From positions 186,001 to 250,000 of the forward strand of contig NZ_RCNV01000001.1 in NCBI RefSeq assembly GCF_003667275.1: 64,000 nt of DNA, given 5' to 3'. Origin of the DNA: Mesonia aquimarina (GTDB lineage Bacteria; Bacteroidota; Bacteroidia; Flavobacteriales; Flavobacteriaceae). The position numbers were made by a program, and so were the translations under genes. The number at the start of each line of letters is the position of its first letter. The stretch's first letter is position 1. The notes below the pieces were generated by a model. That model did not search any database, was not told the DNA's origin, and was given only the letters and a program-made list of their open reading frames with translations. Below, in pieces: positions 1 to 8,670 of the stretch.

Positions 1-1839
1 GTTGCCGCTATAAATGATGGGAATTTTAAAGATTCAGAAATTTATTACCAAAAAGGCTTACGAATCAGTAAAGCAATTAACGATCCTTCTAGAATTGCAT
101 TATTAGCAAATTTATGTTGGAATTATCTAGATTTAAATAAAACAAATAAAGTATCTCCCTATATAGACGATTTTAATGAATTTCTTAAGAAACCAACACA
201 AGATGCCAATACAAGACATTTTATAGCCAATATAAATCATATTCTTGGTCGTTATTACAGTCAATTGAAAAAATACGAGTTATCAGAAAAATATTTTAAT
301 GATGCCATTATAATTAGTGAGAAAAATGAAATGTGGACTGAACTCAAAAACGCTTATGAATACCGAAGTCAGTCCTATGAAGATCAAGGAAAGTATAAAA
401 AAGCCATAGCAGATTTAAGAAAATATTCATTTTATAAAGAAAAATATTTAAATGAAAGTAGCCTAGAACAACTAAAAAAAGAAGAAGCTCGTTTAGATGT
501 TCAAGAATACCAGCGTGCTTTAAAAACTGCAGAACGTGAAAAAACATTAATGGCTTCAGTGGCAGAAACAAAAAATAAATTATTGTGGGTATACGGTGTA
601 GCACTTATTAGTTTGCTACTTTTTTTCGGGCTTATTTTTAAAGAAAATCAAGCAAAAAAGAGATTGATCACAACACTTAACTTTAAAAATGAGGAACTAA
701 AAAAAGCAAAAAAAGAAGCCGAGATAGCGGCAGAAACTAAAAAACAATTCATTGCAAATATTAGTCACGAAATTAGAACTCCCTTACATGGTGTTGTGGG
801 AATAACTTCACTTTTATTATCTCAATCTGAAATTTCTGAAGACAACAAGCAATTATTAACATCGCTTAAGTTTTCTGGTGATTATTTACTTAGCCTTATT
901 AATAATGTATTATTAATGAGTAAAATTGACAATGATAAAATTAAAGTTCAGCCTAAAACAATTAATATAGAAAACTTAACGACCAATATTTTATACTCGG
1001 TAAAATTTCAAGCCGAAAAAAATAATACAAATGTTGTTTTTGATATAGCCAAAGATGTTCCATATCAAATTATTGCTGACGATAGTATTTTATATGAAAT
1101 AATTATCAACTTAATTGAGAATGGAATAAAATTCTGCAAAAATGGTCAAGTTAAGTTAAAGATAGATGCTCTTGCAAAAGATGAAGAAGATTTGATGCTG
1201 CGTTTTTCTATTATTGATAACGGCGTGGGGATTCCAGATGATAAAAAAGAAATAGTTTTCGAAAAATTCTCGCAAGTGTCACTGGATAAAAGTATTATGG
1301 AAGGAACCGGTATTGGGCTTTCTATTGTAAAAAGCTTATTACTTTTGTTAGAATCAGACATTCATCTAGAAACAGAAGAAGGCAAAGGCTCAACTTTTTA
1401 TTTTGATTTAAAATGTAAGCAAGTAAAAGATTCTAAACGTACCATTTCAACCAATGGAGAAGAAAATAAATATAACGGCAAAAAAATACTATTGGTAGAG
1501 GATAACGAAATTAATAAAATGGTTATTAGAAAATACCTTACTGCTTATGAGTTTGAATTAGAGATAGTTTCAGATGGGTTAGAAGGTTTTTCAGCAATTA
1601 AAGAAAATAATTATGACCTTATTTTATTAGACATAAATATTCCTTCCATGAATGGTTTTGATATCGCTGATAACGCTAGAAAAATTGGGGTAAAAACTCC
1701 TATAATTGCCGTAACTGCTTCAGAGTACAATGAAGTAAAAAATCAAGTAGAAGATTCAGGAATGAATGATGCTTTAATAAAACCATTCAGCAAAGAAAAA
1801 CTGGTTCAGCTTATTCAAACTTACCTTTCTTCACCTTAA
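1..1839 (+). CDS. Hybrid sensor histidine kinase/response regulator, TPR type (5' truncated)
   Basis: The reading frame is open from the first base, so the N-terminus lies outside the window; 612 residues are visible. In order they show TPR-like helices (residues 1-150), a coiled segment, one membrane helix (about 194-213, core LISLLLFFGLIF), a HisKA domain with the phosphoacceptor in ISHEIRTPLHGV (His256), a HATPase domain with N box NLIENGIKF, G1 box DNGVGIPD and G2 box GTGIGLSIV, and a C-terminal receiver domain with ILLVEDNEIN, phospho-acceptor Asp544 in LILLDINIP and KPF. There is no DNA-binding output domain. The architecture (periplasmic TPR, TM, HK, REC) is common in Bacteroidota. The ligand and the phosphotransfer partner cannot be told. 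A TTG at 265 gives an artificial internal start; upstream codons clearly continue the TPR protein. Confidence 0.93.
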   Translation, partial: VAAINDGNFKDSEIYYQKGLRISKAINDPSRIALLANLCWNYLDLNKTNKVSPYIDDFNEFLKKPTQDANTRHFIANINHILGRYYSQLKKYELSEKYFNDAIIISEKNEMWTELKNAYEYRSQSYEDQGKYKKAIADLRKYSFYKEKYLNESSLEQLKKEEARLDVQEYQRALKTAEREKTLMASVAETKNKLLWVYGVALISLLLFFGLIFKENQAKKRLITTLNFKNEELKKAKKEAEIAAETKKQFIANISHEIRTPLHGVVGITSLLLSQSEISEDNKQLLTSLKFSGDYLLSLINNVLLMSKIDNDKIKVQPKTINIENLTTNILYSVKFQAEKNNTNVVFDIAKDVPYQIIADDSILYEIIINLIENGIKFCKNGQVKLKIDALAKDEEDLMLRFSIIDNGVGIPDDKKEIVFEKFSQVSLDKSIMEGTGIGLSIVKSLLLLLESDIHLETEEGKGSTFYFDLKCKQVKDSKRTISTNGEENKYNGKKILLVEDNEINKMVIRKYLTAYEFELEIVSDGLEGFSAIKENNYDLILLDINIPSMNGFDIADNARKIGVKTPIIAVTASEYNEVKNQVEDSGMNDALIKPFSKEKLVQLIQTYLSSP

Positions 1840-1922
1840 TATACTTGTTAATTACTTTCTGTAATTCGGGTTTCATTTTTTGTTAAAACGTGCTATATTA
1901 GCGGTACATCATCTTTAATTTT

Positions 1923-3785
1923 ATGGCAGAAGAAACCAAGTACACAGAAGAAAATATACGTTCGCTTGACTGGAAAGAACATATTAGAATGCGTCCCGGA
2001 ATGTACATCGGTAAATTGGGCGATGGTTCTAGCGCAGACGATGGAATTTATATTCTGCTAAAAGAAGTACTTGATAATTCTATCGATGAATTTGTCATGG
2101 GTTCCGGAAAAACTATAGAAGTATCCATTCAAGGTCAACGTGTTATTGTACGAGATTACGGACGTGGTATTCCGCTAGGAAAAGTAGTAGATGTTGTTTC
2201 TAAAATGAATACCGGAGGAAAATATGATACACAAGCCTTTAAAAAATCTGTAGGATTAAACGGTGTTGGAACAAAAGCCGTTAATGCACTTTCTACTTAT
2301 TTTAGAGTGGAGTCGAGTAGGGACGGAAAATCTGCTTCCGCTGAATTTGAACAAGGAAATTTAACCGATCAAGAATTTTTAGAAGAAACCTCTAGAAGAA
2401 GAGGAACCAAAGTGACATTTGTTCCTGATGATACGATTTTTAAAAAGTATAAATTCAGAAATGAATATATAGAGCGAATGCTCAAAAATTATGTTTACCT
2501 AAATCCAGGCTTGACAATTGTTTTTAACGGTGAAAAATTTTATTCTGAAGACGGTTTAAAAGATTTATTGGCTGATAACATTCATAAAGACGATATGATG
2601 TTTCCAATAATTCACTTACGAGGAGATGACATTGAAGTCGCCATCACCTATAATAAAACACAATATAGCGAAGAATATCATTCGTTTGTAAACGGGCAAC
2701 ACACTACACAGGGAGGTACGCACCAATCTGCTTTTCGAGAGGCAATTGTAAAAACAGTTCGCGAGTTTTTTGGGAAGAATTACGACGCCAGCGATATCAG
2801 AAAATCCATTGTTTCTGCGGTGAGCATAAAAGTAATGGAACCGGTTTTTGAAAGTCAGACAAAAACCAAACTGGGTTCAACAGATATGGGAGGGAAGTTT
2901 CCTACCGTTCGAACTTATATATTAGACTTCGTAAAGCGTCAACTTGATAATTATTTACACAGAAATACGGAAACTGCTGAAAAATTACACCGGAAAATTT
3001 TACAAGCAGAACGCGAACGAAAAGATCTTTCAGGAATTCGAAAATTAGCGAAAGAGCGTGCAAAAAAGGCAAGTCTACACAATAAAAAATTACGCGATTG
3101 CCGTATTCATTTAGGAGACGTAAAAAAAGAACGAAACTTAGAAACAACCTTATTCATAACTGAGGGGGATTCTGCCAGCGGTAGCATTACAAAATCTAGA
3201 GATGTAAATACCCAAGCGGTTTTCAGTTTAAAAGGAAAACCTTTGAATAGTTTCGGATTGAGTAAAAAAATAGTTTATGAAAATGAAGAATTCAATTTAC
3301 TGCAAGCCGCATTAAATATTGAAGATTCTATGGAAGATTTGCGGTACAATAATATTGTAATCGCAACCGATGCCGATGTTGACGGAATGCATATTCGCTT
3401 GTTATTGATTACTTTTTTCCTTCAATTTTTTCCTGAATTAATAAAAGAAAACCATTTGTATATTCTACAAACGCCTCTTTTTAGAGTAAGAAATAAAAAA
3501 GAAACCATTTATTGCTATTCTGAAGAAGAAAGACGAAACGCAATTCAGAAATTAAAAGGAAAACCTGAAATTACTCGATTTAAAGGTTTAGGTGAAATTT
3601 CTCCAGATGAGTTTAAGCATTTTATAGGTGAAGATATTCGTTTAGATCCGGTAATGCTAGATAAAAGCACGGGAATAGAAGAATTACTTACCTTTTATAT
3701 GGGGAAAAACACAAGTGATAGACAAGAATTTATCATCGAAAATCTTCGTGTAGAATTAGACGAAATTGTAACCGCCGAAGCATAA
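1923..3785 (+). CDS. parE: DNA topoisomerase IV subunit B (ParE)
   Basis: ATPase subunit of topoisomerase IV, which decatenates daughter chromosomes in the cytoplasm. The 620 residues show the GHKL ATPase fold near the N-terminus ([33 protein letters not shown]), the transducer domain, and the TOPRIM region with [10 protein letters not shown] and the metal-binding [10 protein letters not shown]. It is shorter than a typical proteobacterial GyrB, as expected for ParE. Its neighbour 37 bases downstream is parC, which settles ParE over GyrB. The 83 bases between the upstream kinase gene and this ATG hold no clear Bacteroidota promoter that I can defend. Confidence 0.95.
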   Translation: MAEETKYTEENIRSLDWKEHIRMRPGMYIGKLGDGSSADDGIYILLKEVLDNSIDEFVMGSGKTIEVSIQGQRVIVRDYGRGIPLGKVVDVVSKMNTGGKYDTQAFKKSVGLNGVGTKAVNALSTYFRVESSRDGKSASAEFEQGNLTDQEFLEETSRRRGTKVTFVPDDTIFKKYKFRNEYIERMLKNYVYLNPGLTIVFNGEKFYSEDGLKDLLADNIHKDDMMFPIIHLRGDDIEVAITYNKTQYSEEYHSFVNGQHTTQGGTHQSAFREAIVKTVREFFGKNYDASDIRKSIVSAVSIKVMEPVFESQTKTKLGSTDMGGKFPTVRTYILDFVKRQLDNYLHRNTETAEKLHRKILQAERERKDLSGIRKLAKERAKKASLHNKKLRDCRIHLGDVKKERNLETTLFITEGDSASGSITKSRDVNTQAVFSLKGKPLNSFGLSKKIVYENEEFNLLQAALNIEDSMEDLRYNNIVIATDADVDGMHIRLLLITFFLQFFPELIKENHLYILQTPLFRVRNKKETIYCYSEEERRNAIQKLKGKPEITRFKGLGEISPDEFKHFIGEDIRLDPVMLDKSTGIEELLTFYMGKNTSDRQEFIIENLRVELDEIVTAEA

Positions 3786-3822
3786 AACATTACAATCAAT
3801 AAAATTAGCCTTGACATAATTC

Positions 3823-6435
3823 ATGGAGCATAACGATTTAAACCCCGAAGAAGAAAATCAATTCAATCAAGAAGAAAACCAAGAAGTACTTACCAAAGTT
3901 ACCGGTATGTACAAAGATTGGTTTTTAGATTATGCCTCTTATGTGATTTTAGAGCGAGCCGTTCCTGCAATTGAAGATGGTTTTAAACCTGTTCATAGAA
4001 GAATTATGCATTCTATGAAAGATTTAGATGATGGTCGCTATAATAAAGTAGCCAATATTGTTGGTCACACCATGCAGTATCATCCGCACGGAGATGCCAG
4101 TATCGCTGATGCGATGGTTCAAATTGGTCAAAAAGATTTATTGATTGATACCCAAGGAAACTGGGGAAATATTCTTACAGGAGATCGTTCTGCAGCACCT
4201 CGTTATATTGAAGCTCGACTTTCTAAATTTGCGTTAGATGTAGTTTATAATCCTAAAATTACAGAATGGCAAGCTTCTTATGACGGTCGTAGAAAAGAAC
4301 CAATAAATTTACCGGTTATGTTTCCATTGCTTTTAGCTCAAGGTGCAGAAGGTATTGCGGTTGGTTTAAGTACACGAATTTTGCCACATAATTTTATTGA
4401 ATTAATAGACGCTTCTATAAAACATCTAAAAGGTAAACGCTTTAAATTATATCCGGATTTTCCAACTGCAGGAATTATGGATATTACCAATTATAACGAT
4501 GGTTTACGTGGTGGTAAAGTTAGAGTGCGTTCTAAAATTAATCAGCGCGATAAAAACACCTTGGTTATAACCCAAATACCTTACGGAACTACAACCTCTA
4601 CTTTAATCGATTCGGTTATAAAAGCGAATGAAAAAGGGAAAATTAAGATTAAACATATTGAAGATAATACAGCAGAGCATGTAGAAATCTTAATTCATTT
4701 ACCAGCAAGTATATCACCAGACAAGACTATTGATGCACTTTATGCCTTTACCAATTGTGAAGTTTCCATTTCACCATTAAGTTGTGTTATTATTGATCAT
4801 AAGCCTCACTTTATAAGTGTTGACGAAATTTTAAAACGCAGTACAGAAAATACGGTAAAACTGCTTAAAAGTGAACTTGAAATTAAATTAGATGAATTTC
4901 AAGAGCATTGGCATTTTGCATCTTTAGAGCGAATTTTTATTGAAAAACGAATTTACCGAGATATTGAAGAAGAGGAAACTTGGGAAGGTGTAATTAAAGC
5001 GATAGATGAAGGTTTAAAACCACACATTAAACATTTAAAACGTGCTGTAACAGAAGAAGACATTACACGTTTAACCGAAATTAGAATTAAACGAATCTCA
5101 AAATTCGATTTAGATAAAGCGCAACAAAAAATTGAAGCATTAGAAGATGAAATAGCGAAAGTAAAACATCATCTCGAGAATTTAATTGAATACGCAATTG
5201 ATTATTTTAAACGCTTAAAGAAAGATTACGGTGAAGGAAGAGAACGTAAAACAGAATTACGTTTATTTGAAGATATTGAAGCTACAAAAGTAGTAATTCG
5301 AAACACGAAACTTTACGTGAATAGAAAAGAAGGTTTTATCGGAACGTCGCTTAAAAAAGATGAATACGTAACCGATTGTAGCGATATTGACGATGTAATT
5401 TGTTTTATGGCCGATGGAACTATGAAAGTTACCAAAGTCGATACCAAAACTTTCGTGGGTAAAAATATTATTCACGTTGCTATTTTCAAGAAAAAAGATA
5501 AACGAACTATTTATAATTTAATTTATCGCGACGGAAAAGGCGGAAATACCTACATCAAACGATTTGCCGTAACCTCAATAACACGAGATCGGGAATATAG
5601 TGTAGGAAAAGGGAAACCGGGAACACAAGTTTTATATTTTTCAGCAAACCCCAATGGAGAAGCTGAAGTAGTAACCGTTTATTTACGCCAAGTAGGAAGC
5701 ATTAAAAAGCTAAAATTTGAAGTCGATTTTGCTGAAATGAAAATTAAAGGTCGCGGCGTAAAAGGAAATCTAGTAACCAAACATTCTGTAAAGAAAATTG
5801 AATTAAAAGAAGAAGGGGTTTCTACTTTAAAACCAAGAAAAATTTGGTTTGATGAAGTTGTAAAACGATTAAACACAGAAGAGAGAGGAGAATTGTTAGG
5901 AGAATTTAAAGGCGAAGATCGTATATTACTTATCACACAAGATGGAATTGTAAAAACAATCATTCCGGAACTTACTACACGATTTGACGAAAATTATGTT
6001 GTTCTTGAAAAATGGAATCCAAAAAGGCCAATTTCTGCGGTTTATTGGGAAGGTGAAAAAGAACGTTATTATGTAAAACGCTTTTTAATTGAAAATGAAG
6101 ATAAAGAAGAGAAGATCATAACGGATCATCCAAAATCTCAATTAGAATTAGTTTCTACAGATTTAATTCCGGTTTTGGAGATTGTTTATAAGAAAGCACG
6201 CGGTAAAGAACAGAAGCCAAATGAAGAAATAAACGTTGAAGATTTTATTTCAGTAAAAGGTATTAAAGCACAAGGAAATCAGTTAACTACAGAAAAAGTA
6301 AAACAGTTAAACTTATTAGCTCCAATTGTGCCAGAAGTTGAAGATGAAGAACCAAAAGATAACGATATAAGTGAATTAAATATTCAAAAAAAGAAAGATG
6401 ATGATGACGAATCTCAAACATCATTATTGTTTTAA
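3823..6435 (+). CDS. parC: DNA topoisomerase IV subunit A (ParC)
   Basis: DNA cleavage and rejoining subunit of topoisomerase IV, partner of the adjacent ParE. The 870 residues begin with an acidic, Gln/Glu-rich tail of about 25 residues, then the winged-helix domain with HPHGDASIADAM (residues 88-98) and the catalytic tyrosine Tyr128 in APRYIEARL. A tower/coiled-coil follows, and a C-terminal beta-pinwheel region from about 500 (for example GRGVKGNLVTK). The tail is very acidic (DDDDE). At the positions matching E. coli ParC Ser80 and Glu84 there are Ala92 and Asp96. A second type IIA A subunit, clearly GyrA, lies at 23.5 kb, so the two paralogues are distinct loci. Confidence 0.94.
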   Translation: MEHNDLNPEEENQFNQEENQEVLTKVTGMYKDWFLDYASYVILERAVPAIEDGFKPVHRRIMHSMKDLDDGRYNKVANIVGHTMQYHPHGDASIADAMVQIGQKDLLIDTQGNWGNILTGDRSAAPRYIEARLSKFALDVVYNPKITEWQASYDGRRKEPINLPVMFPLLLAQGAEGIAVGLSTRILPHNFIELIDASIKHLKGKRFKLYPDFPTAGIMDITNYNDGLRGGKVRVRSKINQRDKNTLVITQIPYGTTTSTLIDSVIKANEKGKIKIKHIEDNTAEHVEILIHLPASISPDKTIDALYAFTNCEVSISPLSCVIIDHKPHFISVDEILKRSTENTVKLLKSELEIKLDEFQEHWHFASLERIFIEKRIYRDIEEEETWEGVIKAIDEGLKPHIKHLKRAVTEEDITRLTEIRIKRISKFDLDKAQQKIEALEDEIAKVKHHLENLIEYAIDYFKRLKKDYGEGRERKTELRLFEDIEATKVVIRNTKLYVNRKEGFIGTSLKKDEYVTDCSDIDDVICFMADGTMKVTKVDTKTFVGKNIIHVAIFKKKDKRTIYNLIYRDGKGGNTYIKRFAVTSITRDREYSVGKGKPGTQVLYFSANPNGEAEVVTVYLRQVGSIKKLKFEVDFAEMKIKGRGVKGNLVTKHSVKKIELKEEGVSTLKPRKIWFDEVVKRLNTEERGELLGEFKGEDRILLITQDGIVKTIIPELTTRFDENYVVLEKWNPKRPISAVYWEGEKERYYVKRFLIENEDKEEKIITDHPKSQLELVSTDLIPVLEIVYKKARGKEQKPNEEINVEDFISVKGIKAQGNQLTTEKVKQLNLLAPIVPEVEDEEPKDNDISELNIQKKKDDDDESQTSLLF

Positions 6436-6445
6436 ATAAGAAAAA

Positions 6446-6892
6446 ATGACAAAGGGAATTCTAAAAGAATTTAAAGAATTTGCCATAAAAGGTAATATGA
6501 TGGATATTGCCGTCGGTGTTATTATTGGTGCAGCTTTTAACAATGTTATTGATGTTTTGGTGAAAAAAGTAATGCTTCCGCCTTTATCTTTGCTTACCAA
6601 CGGAATTAACTTTCAGAATAAGAAAATTGTTTTACGAGATGCAATTTTAGAAGCCGATAAAATTATAAAACCAGAAGTTGCTATAGAATATGGCGAATTA
6701 ATAACCGTTTTAATTAATTTCCTCATTATGGCTTGGGTGGTTTTTTTAGTAGTAAAACTAGCCAATAAATTACGCAATAATTCACAAGACCCTAAAAACA
6801 AAAAAGTTTCTACGCCTAAAGATATCGAGTTGCTCAATGATTTAAAAGAAATTATGCGCGAGCAAAATGAACTTTTACGAGAGAAGAAGTAA
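6446..6892 (+). CDS. mscL: Large-conductance mechanosensitive channel MscL
   Basis: Pentameric inner-membrane channel that opens on hypo-osmotic shock. The 148 residues have the MscL signature: N-terminal amphipathic helix followed by GNMMDIAVGVIIGAAFNNVI (first membrane helix, about 15-40), a periplasmic loop, the second helix (about 75-103, VLINFLIMAWVVFLVVKLAN) and a charged C-terminal helix (LKEIMREQNELLREKK). The length is normal for the family. It starts 10 bases after the parC stop and is likely co-transcribed with parE-parC. Confidence 0.96.
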   Translation: MTKGILKEFKEFAIKGNMMDIAVGVIIGAAFNNVIDVLVKKVMLPPLSLLTNGINFQNKKIVLRDAILEADKIIKPEVAIEYGELITVLINFLIMAWVVFLVVKLANKLRNNSQDPKNKKVSTPKDIELLNDLKEIMREQNELLREKK

Positions 6893-6922
6893 ATTAATAT
6901 GATTTTTTGAACTAAGTTAGTT

Positions 6923-7378
6923 TTATTTGTGGCAATTATTCAGCTCGTTTAAAACCGTAATCCAAGTTTTATCATCTTTAACTTTTATATTGAATTTTTC
7001 AAGATTATTCCCTTTGCTATACTTTATAGAAAGTGAATGAAAATCTTTTAAAACTGTTGATTTTGAATGAAATTTCAGGGTTCTAATAGAATCTATATCA
7101 ATTTCTTGTTTATGTAAGGGTTCTGATAAAGTGATTTTATAGTCAAAAAAAATCTTTCCGTTTTTTATTTCAAATTCAACCAAATAGTTTTCTGACATTA
7201 TTAAGGAAAAACCAACTAAAAAAACTAAAACAATTAAGCCGAAAATAAACGAACCGTAAAAATCATATTCATTTATTAATAAATAAGATAACCCCAAAAT
7301 AAAAGCCTGCTCGAGAGATTCTTTTAGTTGATCTAATACTATTTCCTTTTTATTAATCATAAGCTTATAAATAAACAT
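6923..7378 (-). CDS. Hypothetical membrane protein, PH-like C-terminal region
   Basis: 151 residues of unknown function. Two hydrophobic segments (about 27-40 and 44-63, GSFIFGLIVLVFLVGFSLIM) precede a soluble C-terminal half rich in short beta strands (LVEFEIKNGKIFFDYKITL, then SLSIKYSKG). This resembles the layout of small bacterial PH-like membrane proteins, but I cannot assign it to a named family. It is convergent with mscL. An alternative start is Met7 (MINKKEI). The gene is very AT-rich, and the 222 bases upstream are unannotated apart from a short possible relic. Confidence 0.6.
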   Translation of the reverse strand: MFIYKLMINKKEIVLDQLKESLEQAFILGLSYLLINEYDFYGSFIFGLIVLVFLVGFSLIMSENYLVEFEIKNGKIFFDYKITLSEPLHKQEIDIDSIRTLKFHSKSTVLKDFHSLSIKYSKGNNLEKFNIKVKDDKTWITVLNELNNCHK

Positions 7379-7600
7379 GTTCGTATTTATTACAACGATA
7401 TGGCTACGAATAGTACCTTTACTTTTTCCTTATACTTATAGCTATTATTGTCCAATATTTTAATTTTTTCCGTTTCTTTTTATTATGTTCACAATTTTCC
7501 TCATCTAGATTTGCAATAAAAAACAAGGCTAATTCAGGATTTCATATGATTAGTTTTATGTTGTTGATAAAGTCAAGTTTTCCAGTGAAAATTTCCAACA

Positions 7601-7975
7601 TCACTCAATTTTTTTAACCGTTCCTTTTTGCTTTTTATCTTCTCCTACAACAGAATATTCAAAAGTATAAGTGTTTTCTTCTGTGGTTAAAATCTTCATA
7701 TGCAGTGGTTTTTCTTCAGCCATATTTTTTGGATTTAAATTGGTCAAAATATATTCACAATTATTAATCCACCGAATAGATGAAGTGTCGGCTTTACTTT
7801 TAAAATAATCTATTTCTATAGAATCGTTTCTAACAAAGGTAGTTTTTACTAGTTCTCCATTTAAATAAGATTCAAATTCGAATGTACCTGTTTTAAATTG
7901 CTGGCAATTTCTATTGGGTGAATAACAAGAAATAAGTAAAAAAATTAAAGCAAAAAAGCATAAAAACTTGATCAT
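7601..7975 (-). CDS. Small lipoprotein of the parC-linked flavobacterial family
   Basis: 124 residues with an SPII signal peptide: MIKFLCFFALIFLLISC, lipidation expected at Cys17. The mature part is short and beta-rich with conserved-looking blocks CQQFKTGTFEFES, SIRWINNCEYILTNLNPKN and MKILTTEENTYTFEYSVVGE. From memory, flavobacteria carry homologues of this protein close to parC, and database entries sometimes carry the name 'DNA topoisomerase IV'. Nothing in this sequence supports a topoisomerase role: it is a secreted lipoprotein with no catalytic motif. It ends 10 bases after the start side of the adjacent repressor gene and reads in the same direction, so the two could be co-transcribed. 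Confidence 0.75.
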   Translation of the reverse strand: MIKFLCFFALIFLLISCYSPNRNCQQFKTGTFEFESYLNGELVKTTFVRNDSIEIDYFKSKADTSSIRWINNCEYILTNLNPKNMAEEKPLHMKILTTEENTYTFEYSVVGEDKKQKGTVKKIE

Positions 7976-7986
7976 AAGAAAGTGTA

Positions 7987-8391
7987 TTAATTTTCAAAAG
8001 CTTCAAAAGAACCATCTTCATAAAATAAGATGACTTTTTTTATTTTCTTAGAAGCCGAATTTTGATGATTCAAATTTAATAAATCGGTTTTACTTGCTTC
8101 TTTTTTTTCTTGAAAATCTACTACGTCTTCAGGCTGTTTTTTAGAAGTTGGAGTAGGAGTTTCATTTTTAGGAAAACTACCTTTTCCATTTAACAACCAA
8201 TACAATTCTACTTCTGGAAAAGCCGAAACAACTTTAAGAACAAAATCTAAACTCGGTTTATTTCTTCCGGAGAGAATATGAGATATAGAAGAGCGACCAA
8301 CTTGAACTTTATCGGCAAATGAAGCCGCAGAAAATTCATAATAATCAATCACCTTTTCTATTCGCTTTGCAAATTCTTGACTGTTTACCAT
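7987..8391 (-). CDS. XRE-family helix-turn-helix repressor
   Basis: A 134-residue cytoplasmic DNA-binding protein. The N-terminal half is a Cro/CI-type HTH: FAKRIEKVIDYY, SAASFADKVQVGRSSISHIL (helices 2-3) and the Bacteroidota signature SLDFVLKVVSAFPEVELYWL. A Pro/Lys-rich linker follows, then a short C-terminal motif (KKVILFYEDGSFEAF) seen in many flavobacterial CI-like regulators. I choose the ATG at 8391 (MVNSQEF) rather than an in-frame ATG 45 bases upstream. A consensus promoter (-33 at 8423, -7 at 8398-8405) puts transcription start at about 8392, so the upstream ATG would not be transcribed. The start codon sits inside a GTTTAC-N4-GTAAAC palindrome, strongly suggesting autorepression. 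Matching sites precede the divergent peptidase gene. Confidence 0.9.
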   Translation of the reverse strand: MVNSQEFAKRIEKVIDYYEFSAASFADKVQVGRSSISHILSGRNKPSLDFVLKVVSAFPEVELYWLLNGKGSFPKNETPTPTSKKQPEDVVDFQEKKEASKTDLLNLNHQNSASKKIKKVILFYEDGSFEAFEN

Positions 8392-8398
8392 TGTAAAC
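8383..8398. promoter_or_regulatory. Palindromic operator over the repressor start codon
   Basis: GTTTAC-CATT-GTAAAC, a perfect 6+6 inverted repeat with a 4-base spacer. The CAT in the spacer is the start codon of the XRE gene read on the minus strand. It overlaps the last base of that gene's -7 element. The same architecture recurs at 8654-8669. Confidence 0.75.
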
Positions 8399-8426
8399 AA
8401 ATTTAAATTAATTTGTAGTTTACAAA
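8398..8426 (-). promoter_or_regulatory. Promoter of the XRE repressor gene
   Basis: On the minus strand TTTG (8426-8423), a 17-base spacer and TAAATTTG (8405-8398) match the Bacteroidota form TTG-N17-23-TAnnTTTG exactly. The expected start point is about 8392, next to the ATG, so the mRNA would be leaderless or nearly so. Operator-like sites overlap both promoter elements. Confidence 0.7.
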
Positions 8427-8433
8427 TGTAATA
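8418..8433. promoter_or_regulatory. Second operator-like site at the repressor -33 element
   Basis: GTTTAC-AAAT-GTAATA, 10 of 12 matches to the half-sites of the palindrome at 8383-8398. It overlaps the -33 box of the repressor promoter. The overlapping inverted repeat ATTTGTA-GTT-TACAAAT (8411-8427) adds symmetry here. Confidence 0.55.
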
Positions 8434-8595
8434 CAATTAATTCAACTACCAAATCAAATGTAAAAAACCTGCTATTTATATTAAACTTTATATTTAACTA
8501 AAGTAATTTAACTATCTAAAAATAAATTATATAGATTATATTTTAAGTTGATTAGGAAATAATCCTTCTTTAAGTGAATCAAGCCAGAACACGCT

Positions 8596-8611
8596 GTTTA
8601 CAAAAGTAAAA
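8596..8611. promoter_or_regulatory. Operator-like site, distal, upstream of peptidase
   Basis: GTTTAC-AAAA-GTAAAA, 11 of 12 half-site matches to the palindrome at 8654-8669 (read in reverse: GTTTAC-AAAA-GTAAAC). It lies 34 bases before the next copy. Confidence 0.6.
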
Positions 8612-8629
8612 TATCAAGTAAATTCATCT

Positions 8630-8645
8630 GTTTACAAAAGTGAAT
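8630..8645. promoter_or_regulatory. Operator-like site, middle, upstream of peptidase
   Basis: GTTTAC-AAAA-GTGAAT, 10 of 12 half-site matches, with the same spacer as its neighbours. It is 24 bases upstream of the promoter-embedded palindrome. Confidence 0.6.
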
Positions 8646-8653
8646 TTTAGATT

Positions 8654-8669
8654 GTTTACTTTTGTAAAC
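8654..8669. promoter_or_regulatory. Palindromic operator containing the peptidase -7 element
   Basis: GTTTAC-TTTT-GTAAAC is a perfect inverted repeat ending one base before the ATG at 8671. It contains TACTTTTG (8657-8664), a full match to the Bacteroidota -7 box TAnnTTTG, so a bound repressor would cover the promoter core. No TTG lies at the usual -33 distance. Transcription would begin at or next to the ATG. Confidence 0.72.
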
Positions 8670-8670
8670 T

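Noticed and set aside
265-267. TTG at 265 as the start of the hybrid kinase
   Set aside because: The TPR reading frame is open upstream to base 1, so this is internal.
4093-4114. Ala92 and Asp96 in ParC as resistance changes
   Set aside because: The block GDASIADAM looks like the normal Bacteroidota ParC sequence; comparison with E. coli is misleading.
7379-7600. Reading frame on the minus strand (about 7422-7541) encoding a Lys-rich then hydrophobic peptide, possible gene relic
   Set aside because: No ATG, preceded by an in-frame stop and only about 40 codons long; could be chance in AT-rich DNA. Apart from this I see nothing in the stretch.
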